From positions 69,521 through 133,520 of the forward strand of contig JALHJL010000005.1 of the NCBI GenBank assembly GCA_022839625.1: a DNA stretch of 64,000 bases, written 5' to 3'. The DNA is from Phycisphaerales bacterium. Lineage in GTDB: Bacteria > Planctomycetota > Phycisphaerae > UBA1845 > Fen-1342. Every line of letters starts with the position of its first letter. Position 1 is the stretch's first letter. The position numbers and the translations under genes were made by a program. Positions 36,345 through 44,086 of the stretch are shown one piece after another. The notes under the pieces were generated by a model. The model had not been told where the DNA came from. It was given only the letters and a program-made list of their open reading frames with translations, and searched no databases.

Positions 36345-36810
36345 GGTGCGTGAATCTCCCCGCTGGTGCGAGAATCCCTTCTCGCACCCACGGCCGCGCG
36401 AATCCCCCGCTGGTGCGTGAATCTCCCCGCTGGTGCGTGAATCCCTTCTCGCACCCACGGCCGCGCGAATCCCCCGCTGGTGCGTGAATCTCCTCGCTGG
36501 TGCGAGAATCCTTTCTCGCACCCCCGGCGCCGGGAATCCCTCGCTGGTGCGTGAATCCTTTCTCGCACCCACGGCGCCGAAACCCGCCAAACTCCCCTCG
36601 CTGGTGCGAGAATCCCTTCTCGCACCCACGGCCGCGCGAATCCCTCGCTGGTGCGTGAATCCTTTCTCGCACCCACGGCGCCGAAACCCGCCAAACTCCC
36701 CTCCTCGCTGGTGCGAGAATCCTTTCTCGCACCCACGGCCGCGGGAATCCCCCGCTGGTGCGTGAATCCTTTCTCGCACCCACGGCGCCGAAGCCCGCCA
36801 AACTCCCCTC
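36345..36810. repeat. Tandem array of hairpin-forming units before galE
   Basis: About 466 bp. The repeated phrase GGTGCGwGAATCyC occurs about 11 times and TTCTCGCACCC about 8 times. Four units form perfect stems of 10 bp with a 4-nt loop (36365-36388, 36499-36522, 36603-36626, 36710-36733); four more have one mismatch. Two alternating spacers are seen: a short one (acggccgcgcgaatccc) and a longer one (acggcgccgaaacccgccaaactc). Unit lengths vary, so it is not a simple tandem repeat. It is free of stop codons in several frames, which creates false long frames. Confidence 0.88.
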
Positions 36811-37288
36811 TTGCGTGCCGATTCCAGGCCTCCAACTTGCCCCTGCCCAAGCGCGCACCCATTCTCTCTTGTGTGCGCCCGAGTCCATCACGTTCCCACG
36901 TCCCCACCTTCCCACGCCGTCACTTCGTCGCTTCGCCACGCAACTCGGTACTCGCTATTCGCACTTCGGGGCCTTCCCGCCTTCGCGTTGGCACGCTCCC
37001 TTGGCAACCTTCGAACATTGCCAACCTGCACCCGCTCCCGCGGGGCCGCCGAAACCGCTCCCCAGCCCCGCGACGCGAAGATTGCCAACCGGGCTAGCCA
37101 TCTTGGCAATGTTCGATCGCCACCCTCGCAATCGCCCCTCCCCCGCCGGCTGGCGAGGCAGCGGGCGCTTCGACTGCGGTCGGACGCCGGACACGGAGGT
37201 CCGGCGCTACAGGCGGTCGGACGCCGGGTACCCGCCACGGCGGGCAGGTCGCTACGGGCGACTTGCTGCGGCGAGCTCAGCCCCGGCG
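36811..37288. other. Non-coding stretch between the hairpin array and ada
   Basis: About 480 bases, with 36251-36344 before the array also empty of genes. It contains inverted TTGGCAA/TTGCCAA motifs and a short direct repeat at the ada end, listed separately. No credible gene is seen on either strand. Confidence 0.5.
37001..37116. repeat. Four-fold TTGGCAA inverted repeat region
   Basis: ttggcaa at 37001-37007 and ttgccaa at 37018-37024 form one dyad. attgccaa at 37081-37088 and ttggcaat at 37103-37110 form another. Over the whole span, tcgaacattgccaa (37011-37024) and ttggcaatgttcga (37103-37116) form a perfect 14-bp inverted repeat. It could be a cluster of regulator-binding sites or one long hairpin. 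Confidence 0.7.
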
Positions 37289-37302
37289 CTACAGGCGGTC
37301 GG
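37176..37302. repeat. Short direct repeats overlapping the ada 3' end
   Basis: A 20-bp sequence, ccggcgctacaggcggtcgg, occurs at 37201-37220 and at 37283-37302; the second copy holds the ada stop codon. A 15-bp piece, gcggtcggacgccgg, occurs at 37176-37190 and 37213-37227. This looks like a local partial duplication of the ada end. Confidence 0.72.
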
Positions 37303-38344
37303 GCGCTCGCCGTTCAAGGTCCAGCAGGAACTGCTTCCGCCACAGGCCGCCGCCGTAGCCGCCCAACTCCCCGCTCTTGTTCACCACGCGATGGCAGGGA
37401 ATCACGATCGCGATGCGGTTGCGGTGGTTCGCCGACCCGACGGCACGTTGCGCACCCGGCCGGCCGATCCGCCGCGCGAGCTCCTCGTACGACGCGGTCT
37501 CGCCGTACGGAATTCGCAGCAGTTGCTCCCAGACGGCCCGTTGAAAGGGCGTGCCCGCGTACGCGAGCTTCACGGTGAAGCGCCGGCGTTGGCCCGCGAA
37601 GTACTCCGCCAGCTCGGCGCGGAGCTGCTCCAGCGGCTCGTTGCTGCCGGGGGCGACGGCGCAGCCAAACAGCTTCTGCAATTGGGCCGCGTGCGCCGCC
37701 GGCCGCGCGCTGTCGGCGAACTCCAACATGCAGACGGCGTCGGGCGTGGCCGCGGCCACCAGCGGCCCCAGCGGGCTCTCCAGGGTCCGGGTCACGATGC
37801 ACGCGACGCCGCGGCAACGGCCCGGCGGCTTGCCGAAGGCACGGCCGAATGCCTCGCGAAACCCGCTGTCGGAGCCGTATCCGTGGTCGTGGCCGACGCC
37901 GGCGAGGTCCGCCCCACGGCCGATCGCGGTCAGCGCATGGCCCAACCGCCGGACGCGATGGTAGGTCTGAAACGTCATGCCATAGCACCTCTTGAAATAG
38001 CGCCGCGCTCGCGCCGGATCGATCCCCATCGCGCGCAGGTCAGCGTCTCGGACGCGCTCGGCGGGCGCCGTATCCACCCGCGCGAGGAGCTGCCGAATCC
38101 AGGCGGGCGCACGCCCGTCCGTCTCCAGCGGCCGGCAACGCCGGCATGGACGATAGCCGGCCAGCAGCGCCTCGCGCGGGGTGTTGAAGAACCGGACGTG
38201 GCTGGGCCGCGGCTTGCGGGCCGGACACGTGGGCCGGCAGAAGATGCCGGTCGTGCGGACGCCGACAAAGAAGATGCCGTCGTACGATGTGTCGCGGCGG
38301 AGATAGGCCCGCTGCATCTCGCGTTGTGAGGGTTGTCTGGGCAC
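37289..38344 (-). CDS. ada: Ada: methylphosphotriester/O6-methylguanine-DNA methyltransferase and activator
   Basis: 351 residues. The N-terminal zinc domain has Cys36, Cys40, Cys67 and Cys70 (FCRPTCPARKP and RPCRRCRP); Cys36 is the likely phosphotriester acceptor. An AraC-type helix-turn-helix follows (LAGVGHDHGYGSDSGFREAFGRAFGKPP). The C-terminal Ogt domain has the active site VIPCHRVV with Cys317, plus GLWRKQFLLDLE. All parts are complete, so it can repair alkylated DNA and self-activate. GTG start at 38344 or ATG at 38317; neither has a good ribosome site. Confidence 0.95.
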   Translation of the reverse strand: MPRQPSQREMQRAYLRRDTSYDGIFFVGVRTTGIFCRPTCPARKPRPSHVRFFNTPREALLAGYRPCRRCRPLETDGRAPAWIRQLLARVDTAPAERVRDADLRAMGIDPARARRYFKRCYGMTFQTYHRVRRLGHALTAIGRGADLAGVGHDHGYGSDSGFREAFGRAFGKPPGRCRGVACIVTRTLESPLGPLVAAATPDAVCMLEFADSARPAAHAAQLQKLFGCAVAPGSNEPLEQLRAELAEYFAGQRRRFTVKLAYAGTPFQRAVWEQLLRIPYGETASYEELARRIGRPGAQRAVGSANHRNRIAIVIPCHRVVNKSGELGGYGGGLWRKQFLLDLERRAPDRL

Positions 38345-38447
38345 GGCATGAGGATAGAGCGCCGCGGCGACCGACTCTACCGATTTCTGAACGCCGAATT
38401 GCGGTGGGGAGGATCGGCGGCCGACGGCGGGGTCGGGCCGACCCGAT

Positions 38448-38894
38448 TCAGGCGCCCGACAGCTCGCGGAGCACGGCGTCGCGGCACTTCTTCAGCCCGA
38501 TGCCCAAACCGATGAGGGTGCGCTGGGCGGTGCTCTCCTTGTCGTGGAACAAGGCCAGCAGGAGGTGGGCGCTGTTGATGGACTGGGATTCGAGCTGCTC
38601 GGCGACTTCCATGGCCCGCTCGATCACGTTGCGATAGTGGGGGCTGCCGGGCAGCCGGCCGAGAACCCAGGTGTCCTCCTTGGCCCGCCGGATCAGCTCG
38701 TCCAGCTTGGTGCGAACCTGGTCCTCATCAACCCCCAGGCTGCGCAGGGCGTTTGCGCCCGCGTTGTCATTATGGCGCAGAATGGCCAGCAGGATGTGCT
38801 CGGTGCCTACGTATTCCAGCTCGAATTCGTGGGCGATCTCATTGGCGAGATCGACCACGGCCCGGGCATCGGCGGCCAGTCGTCGCAGCGGCAT
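38448..38894 (-). CDS. Free-standing Clp N-terminal domain protein
   Basis: 148 residues containing two Clp-N repeats, as found at the start of ClpA/ClpC: ANEIAHEFELEYVGTEHILLAILR and MEVAEQLESQSINSAHLLLALFHDKEST. There is no AAA+ ATPase after it. In ClpC these repeats bind substrates or adaptors, so this protein may act as a loose adaptor or anti-adaptor. Start ATG at 38894 follows GAGGT. The gene is whole, with a proper stop. Confidence 0.85.
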   Translation of the reverse strand: MPLRRLAADARAVVDLANEIAHEFELEYVGTEHILLAILRHNDNAGANALRSLGVDEDQVRTKLDELIRRAKEDTWVLGRLPGSPHYRNVIERAMEVAEQLESQSINSAHLLLALFHDKESTAQRTLIGLGIGLKKCRDAVLRELSGA

Positions 38895-39018
38895 GGGACA
38901 TACCTCATACTCGATCTAACCCGGTCTCCCGCTGTCCGCCTTATATAACGGGATGCCGGCGCCGACAAGCACGTAGCGGCGGCGGGGACCGCGCAATACC
39001 TGCCCGTGCGGCGGAGCA

Positions 39019-39789
39019 TCACGGGGTCCGGGGGTCGGAGCTGGGCAAGCCCTCAAAGAGCGCAGACCCGACCCGGACGAACGTCGCACCCTCCTCCACC
39101 GCCACGCCATAGTCCTGGCTCATGCCCATCGACAGGTGAACGCAGTCGGGGCCGACGGCCCCGGTGTCCCGCAGCCGGTCCAACAGCGCGCGGAGCCGGG
39201 CGAAGTGCGGCCGGGCGGCCTCAGGGTCCGGGTCGTACGGGGCCATCGTCATCAGGCCGCGCAGCCGCAGGTGCGTGCAGCGGCCCACGGCCTCGGCCAG
39301 CGGAGCCACCTCCTCCGGGGCCACGCCTTCCTTGGTTGCCTCGCCGGGGACGTTGACCTCGACAAATACGTCCACGCGGGCGTCCAGGGCGGCGGCGTGC
39401 TGCTCGATCGTCTCGGCCAACCGTTGCGAATCGAGCGAATGGATGATCCGCGCTTGCGGTAGAAGCAGCTTGACCTTGTTGCGCTGCAAGTGCCCGATCA
39501 TGTGCCAGCGCGGCTGGGCCGGGTCGGCCGGCACCTCGTCCGGCCAGTCCAGTCGCGGCGGCCCCGACTCGCGGGCCCGCGCCACGAGCTGCTGCACGTG
39601 GCTTTCGCCGATGTCCGCGATGCCGGCGGCGAGCACCTCGCGAATGACCGCGAGCGGAACGTACTTGGTGACGGCGACCAGGTGGATCCCCCCGGGGTCG
39701 CGGCCGCTGCGCTGGCAGGCGTCCACCACCGTCTGCCGGACGCGCTGGACGTTGGCACGAAGCTGCGTTTGCCAGGACGGTGAGAGCAT
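39019..39789 (-). CDS. YggS/PLPBP family pyridoxal phosphate homeostasis protein
   Basis: 256 residues. Alanine-racemase-like fold without racemase activity; it holds pyridoxal phosphate at Lys42 (AVTKYV) and keeps its level balanced. The family signatures HMIGHLQRNKV, IHSLDS, EVNVPGEATKEG, LRGLMTMAPYD and LSMGMSQDY are all present. C-terminal VRVGSALFEG is typical. Cytoplasmic. Divergent from the cyclase gene, 85 bases away. Confidence 0.95.
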   Translation of the reverse strand: MLSPSWQTQLRANVQRVRQTVVDACQRSGRDPGGIHLVAVTKYVPLAVIREVLAAGIADIGESHVQQLVARARESGPPRLDWPDEVPADPAQPRWHMIGHLQRNKVKLLLPQARIIHSLDSQRLAETIEQHAAALDARVDVFVEVNVPGEATKEGVAPEEVAPLAEAVGRCTHLRLRGLMTMAPYDPDPEAARPHFARLRALLDRLRDTGAVGPDCVHLSMGMSQDYGVAVEEGATFVRVGSALFEGLPSSDPRTP

Positions 39790-39859
39790 CGCCGGTTGCC
39801 GCCAGGGGGCTACTTCTGGTCGCCGGCTCCAGCCAGTGGAGCCCGCACGGCGTCCATTC

Positions 39860-39865
39860 TATACT
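39860..39865 (+). promoter_or_regulatory. Candidate -10 hexamer (TATACT) for a leaderless cyclase mRNA
   Basis: TATACT lies 9 bases before the ATG at 39875, with no ribosome site between. The region 17 bases upstream reads TGGAGC, a weak -35. Confidence 0.42.
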
Positions 39866-39874
39866 GCGTCCGCA

Positions 39875-41740
39875 ATGAGCGAGATGCTCAACAGCCTCTA
39901 CTACCGCCTGACGAGCGAGGCGTACGACGTCCCGGCCGTCCTGGTCGAGCTGGTGCTGATCGGCCTGTGCGTGAACTGGTGCGCGGGCGTGCTCCAGGGC
40001 ACGCGCGGGACGCGCCCCCTGCGCGGCGTGTTGGTGATTCTGGTCGGGACGACGCTCGTGGTGCGCGTGCTGACGGCCCAGTTCGAGTGGGTGCGGCTGG
40101 ACCTGCTCTACAGCTACGTGCTCTACGCGCTGGCGTTCATCGCGCTGGTCGTGTTCCAGCCGGAACTGCGGCGGGCCGTCATCCGCGTCGGCGAGGTGCG
40201 GCTGCGTCATCGCGGCGGGCCGCAGGGGCAGGCCCAGGTCATCGCCGCGCTCGTGAAGTCCGCCGGCTATCTCTCCCGCAACCGCTACGGCGCGCTCATC
40301 GCCATCCAGCGCAGCGTTGACCTGACCGGCTGGGCGGAAAACGGTACGCTGCTGCGGGCCGAAGTGTCCGCCAACCTGCTCAACACCATCTTCTATCCCG
40401 GCTCGCCGCTCCACGATCTGGGCGCGATCGTCCGGGACACGAAGGTCATCGCGGCCAACTGCCAGTTCCCTTCGGCGGAGAGCGACGAGGTTGACATTGC
40501 GCTGGGCAGCCGGCATCTGGCCGCGGTGGGAATGAGTTACGAGACGGATGCGTTGGTGCTGGTGGTTTCGGAGGAAACGGGGGTCATCTCGCTGGCGGAC
40601 AACGGCCGGCTCACGCGCTTCCTGTCGCTGGATGACCTTTCCGAAGAGCTGACCCGTCGGCTCTCGCCCCAGCCGGCGGCCGGGTCTCCACGCTCCGTAG
40701 CGCGACGGCCGGCCGGGAGCGCGTGGCGCCCGCTGCGCCGCCTGCTGTTCGTCGTGCCGCTGACACTGGTCATCTGGTACGTGGCCGACCAGGCGACTTC
40801 CGCCACGGATACTTGCTCGGTGGAGCTGCGAATCCGCAGCGAAGATCCGGCGAGCGAGGTGGAGGTGATCGGCCAGCCGCTGATCTTCGACGCCACGTTC
40901 GGCGGCCCGGGGCGTGCGATCGACCGTCTGCGCACCGCCGCCGCGAAGCAGCCGCTGGCCGTGACGCACGTGCTGCCACGGGCGTATGAGGCCCGGCCGG
41001 AGGCCTACGCGGTCAGTACGCGCGAAGAGGTACGCAAGATCGTCGAGAGTTCGCGGCAGGTGGCGGAACGCGGTCTGACGGTGGTCAACGTCGGGCTCGC
41101 CAGTTTCAGCTTCGTCGTGCACGCGCGGGTGGCGGTGATCCTGCCGGTTGACGTGCGTTCCGAGGGCGGTCCGGTCCGTATCGCCCTGGAGCGGGTCGAG
41201 CCGGCCCAGGTCGAGGTCGATGTGCGGCGCAGCGACCTCCGCAATCTCGAGGCCCAAGGCGCAATCTACGCCGTCCTCGGCCGGCAACTCGAGGGTCTGG
41301 CGCCGGGCGACGTGCGCACGTTCACCGGGGTCAATCTGGCTCACCCGGTCGGTTTGAAGGGTGCGGCGAAGATCACGCCTGACAGAGCCGACGTGACCGT
41401 GCGCGTGGTGGCCCAGCCGCGCCTCATCAAGAACGTCGTCGTCGGCCTGTTCGTGAGTCCCGATGTCGCCGACCGCTACGAGGTCCAGAAGAAGGACCTG
41501 AAGGAATGGCGCATCGACGTCGAAGTCCAAGTGGATGAAGCGGTCTTCGAGGCCCCCGCCTCATTCGACATTCGCGCCCTGGTGCTGGTTACTGCCGACC
41601 TCCTGCCGCCTGCCGACCTGTCCGCTGAAGAACAGACGCGCACGCTGCCGGTCATCTTCCTGCCGCCTAAGGGCGCCTCCGTGGTAGGCAGCCGCACAGT
41701 CCAGGTCGTCCTCGTTCCGCGCGCCGGCGGCTCTCCCTGA
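39875..41740 (+). CDS. CdaA-like diadenylate cyclase fused to YbbR (CdaR-like) domains, altered active site
   Basis: 621 residues. Three membrane helices (20-40, 48-68, 78-97), then a DAC domain (about 100-265), a fourth membrane helix (287-305) and YbbR-type repeats to the end. In Firmicutes CdaA and CdaR are separate partner proteins; here they are one chain. The DAC domain is easy to recognise (RYGALIAIQR, SANLLNTIFYPGSPLHD, VVSEETGVISLADNGRL), but both catalytic signatures differ. Aligned without gaps, the usual HDGA reads HDLG (residues 180-183), and the usual TRHR reads SRHL (212-215). It may be inactive, use another nucleotide or be self-regulated. An upstream open frame from 39164 is spurious. 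Start at 39875. Confidence 0.87.
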   Translation: MSEMLNSLYYRLTSEAYDVPAVLVELVLIGLCVNWCAGVLQGTRGTRPLRGVLVILVGTTLVVRVLTAQFEWVRLDLLYSYVLYALAFIALVVFQPELRRAVIRVGEVRLRHRGGPQGQAQVIAALVKSAGYLSRNRYGALIAIQRSVDLTGWAENGTLLRAEVSANLLNTIFYPGSPLHDLGAIVRDTKVIAANCQFPSAESDEVDIALGSRHLAAVGMSYETDALVLVVSEETGVISLADNGRLTRFLSLDDLSEELTRRLSPQPAAGSPRSVARRPAGSAWRPLRRLLFVVPLTLVIWYVADQATSATDTCSVELRIRSEDPASEVEVIGQPLIFDATFGGPGRAIDRLRTAAAKQPLAVTHVLPRAYEARPEAYAVSTREEVRKIVESSRQVAERGLTVVNVGLASFSFVVHARVAVILPVDVRSEGGPVRIALERVEPAQVEVDVRRSDLRNLEAQGAIYAVLGRQLEGLAPGDVRTFTGVNLAHPVGLKGAAKITPDRADVTVRVVAQPRLIKNVVVGLFVSPDVADRYEVQKKDLKEWRIDVEVQVDEAVFEAPASFDIRALVLVTADLLPPADLSAEEQTRTLPVIFLPPKGASVVGSRTVQVVLVPRAGGSP

Positions 41741-41811
41741 CGTCCCCGGCCGCGACGGCGCAGCGCGGCGATTACGATGTTCGCACAGAGCAGAACGTGT
41801 GAGACCTGCAA

Positions 41812-44004
41812 GTGAGTGAGCCCGTGCCTGCGCCAGACGGTGAATCGCCCACGAGGACGCCGCCGTCGCCTGCCGCGCCGGGCACGCCGCTCTCGTCGCC
41901 CGATGCGGCGGCCTCGCAGGCCGCGGAGCCCGCCGCGCTGACCGAGATCGTGCGCGAGATCCGGGACGAGCTGGCCCAGATCACCGCGCGCGAGCTGGAG
42001 CTGCGCCGCCGCGAGCGCGAGTTGGGCCGGCGGTATCGGAGTTTGAAGCAGGCGACTGGCCAGGCGCCGTTGCACCCCGACGACGAGAACGAGCAGCGTC
42101 TGGCCCGGCTGGCTGCCGAGCTGAATGCCCAGGCCGTCGAGGTTGCGGCGCGACAGGCGCGCCTGGACGAGGCCGCCGAGCAGCTCCGTGCCCGGCAAAC
42201 GGAACTCGATCACCGGCGTGGCACACCAACCACCGCCGCCCAGCCTCGCGGCCCCGCAGTCGACCGAAGGGCGGGCTGGTGGTGGCGCAGCACCGGGCTC
42301 GCCGCGTTTCTGTCGCTCGTGGCGGGCTTGGCCTGGTACGTCAGCCATCCGCCGCTCTATGAGGCGACAAGCCGGATCCGGGTCGTTACGGAGAGGCCGA
42401 CGGTCTCGGCGGTGGTCGCCGATCATCGTGCGCGGCTGCTGGATCCGCGTCTCCTCGACGTGTTGCCGGAGGAGCCGGGGCTCATGCAACTCTGGCGGCG
42501 GGCCTGTGACGAAGGGCGAGTGGCGTTGCGGAGTTCAGAGGATGAGCCGGTGCTGCATCTCACCGTGACCACGGGCGATGCGGCGACCGCGCACCGGTTG
42601 ATGCGCTCGGCATTGACGGCGTACACACAGCAGTTGCAGACGCAGATGGGCGACGTGACCGTTCCGCCGGGGTATCGTGACCTGGCCCTTTGGTACGAGC
42701 GCCTGCAAGCCGCACTTCGTGCGCTGCGTCAACAGCAGGCCGCGGACGCCGGCGCGCTCGCGACGTTGCCCACCCAGCCGGACCGTGGCGAGAGCGCGGC
42801 GGTCGCGGACCGACTCGAGGCCGAGCTTTCGGCGGCGGCCGCCGCACTGGATCGGCAGCGGCTGGAGCTCGCGGGTCTGGCGGGGTTGGACGTTCCGCGC
42901 GGCAGCGTCGATGCGGCGCAGGTCGAACAGGTGCTCGCCCAGGACACGATCTACCAGGAGGACCAGCAGGAATTGCGGGCCGCGGCCGTGCAGTACCGGA
43001 CGGAACTGGGGGTCGCGACGCAACAACTGGACGAACCGGCACGAGCGGTCCAGAAGGCCCTGGCGCAGTTGACGGCGTCCCTGGCGGAGCAGCGCAATCT
43101 CGATCCGCCGGCCGACCTGGTTCCAGTTCTCGACGAGTGTGCGGCGGCGGTATCTTCGGCACAGGCCCGCTGGACCGCATTCGCGTCCCAATGGTGGGGG
43201 GTACAAGAGACCGTGCTGAAGAGCACGGCGGACGAAGACATCGGCGCGCTGGTGGCGCAACAGACTTCGGCCGGCGAAGCGGCCGGCCAAATCGCGGACG
43301 AGACGATGGCGCTGGCCGATCTGGTCGGTGCACGCATAGAGGAGCTGGCCGCCAGCGGCGACGGCAGCACACGCCGCCTGGTGGTGGCCGCGGTGCTCAA
43401 AGCGGACCATGACACACTGCGATCCGCGGTGGATGCGTTCGCCGCCGCCGCGAAGAGGACTACGTTGGCGGACAACCTCCAGTTGGACACGCTGGACCGG
43501 AAGCTGCGCGGGCTGCGCATGCGGCTGAACAGCCGGCGCGAGGCGGTCGGCCAGCAACTGCAACTTGAGGCGGATCGTGTCGCGCGGGAGCAGCACACCA
43601 CGCAGCTCGCCGAGGCCCGCGAGCAGGTCCGCCAAGCGGAGCGCCGCCGCGAGGAGCTGGTAGCGGACCTGGCCGCGGCCCTGCGGCAGTTGCGCGCCGC
43701 GGAAGACCTGGCCCGGCAGCGCGACGAAGCGGCCGCGCAGCAGCGGCAACGCGAGACCGAAATCTCGTGGCTGGACGCCCGCCTCGCGGAGATCACGCGC
43801 GAACTGGCCGACGCGCCGCAGCGCGCCCCGGCGCCTGACCGGGCCGAAATGGAAGAGCCGACCATCACCGCGGTCGCGCCGCGGCGCGTGCGCAACGCGG
43901 TGCTGGCCGGCGCTGCCACCTTCGGCGGCGTGTGGCTGGCCTGCGCTCTTACGGCGGCGGGCCTGCCGCAGTTCCGCCGCCGGCGCGGAATGCCGCACGA
44001 CTGA
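41812..44004 (+). CDS. Wzz-like chain-length protein with N-terminal coiled coil
   Basis: 730 residues, GTG start at 41812. About 150 residues of proline/alanine-rich and coiled-coil sequence precede a membrane helix (about 155-177), followed directly by HPPLYEATSRIRV, typical of Wzz/chain-length determinants. A long helical section follows, with few prolines after about residue 280, and a second membrane helix near 700-722 with a basic tail (FRRRRG). Topology (helix-periplasm-helix) fits polysaccharide co-polymerases, although the kinase tail is absent and the cytoplasmic coiled coil is unusual. It may set polysaccharide length. Confidence 0.72.
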   Translation: MSEPVPAPDGESPTRTPPSPAAPGTPLSSPDAAASQAAEPAALTEIVREIRDELAQITARELELRRRERELGRRYRSLKQATGQAPLHPDDENEQRLARLAAELNAQAVEVAARQARLDEAAEQLRARQTELDHRRGTPTTAAQPRGPAVDRRAGWWWRSTGLAAFLSLVAGLAWYVSHPPLYEATSRIRVVTERPTVSAVVADHRARLLDPRLLDVLPEEPGLMQLWRRACDEGRVALRSSEDEPVLHLTVTTGDAATAHRLMRSALTAYTQQLQTQMGDVTVPPGYRDLALWYERLQAALRALRQQQAADAGALATLPTQPDRGESAAVADRLEAELSAAAAALDRQRLELAGLAGLDVPRGSVDAAQVEQVLAQDTIYQEDQQELRAAAVQYRTELGVATQQLDEPARAVQKALAQLTASLAEQRNLDPPADLVPVLDECAAAVSSAQARWTAFASQWWGVQETVLKSTADEDIGALVAQQTSAGEAAGQIADETMALADLVGARIEELAASGDGSTRRLVVAAVLKADHDTLRSAVDAFAAAAKRTTLADNLQLDTLDRKLRGLRMRLNSRREAVGQQLQLEADRVAREQHTTQLAEAREQVRQAERRREELVADLAAALRQLRAAEDLARQRDEAAAQQRQRETEISWLDARLAEITRELADAPQRAPAPDRAEMEEPTITAVAPRRVRNAVLAGAATFGGVWLACALTAAGLPQFRRRRGMPHD

Positions 44005-44086
44005 CCCCAGCGACCCGGGGCGGGCTTCCGCGTCCGTCGTACGGCAACGCGGGACGACTGCCCCGCGCCAGGTTGTTCCGGGCCCA

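Noticed and set aside
36345..36810. CRISPR array
   Set aside because: Spacers are themselves repeated in two types and unit lengths vary; no cas genes.
36251..36907. N-terminal extension of galE through the repeat array
   Set aside because: GalE begins cleanly at MKIFVAGGAGYVG with GGAGG before it; the upstream frame only translates the hairpin repeats.
39221..41530. Open frame of 769 codons antisense to the cyclase
   Set aside because: The plus strand has recognisable DAC and YbbR domains.
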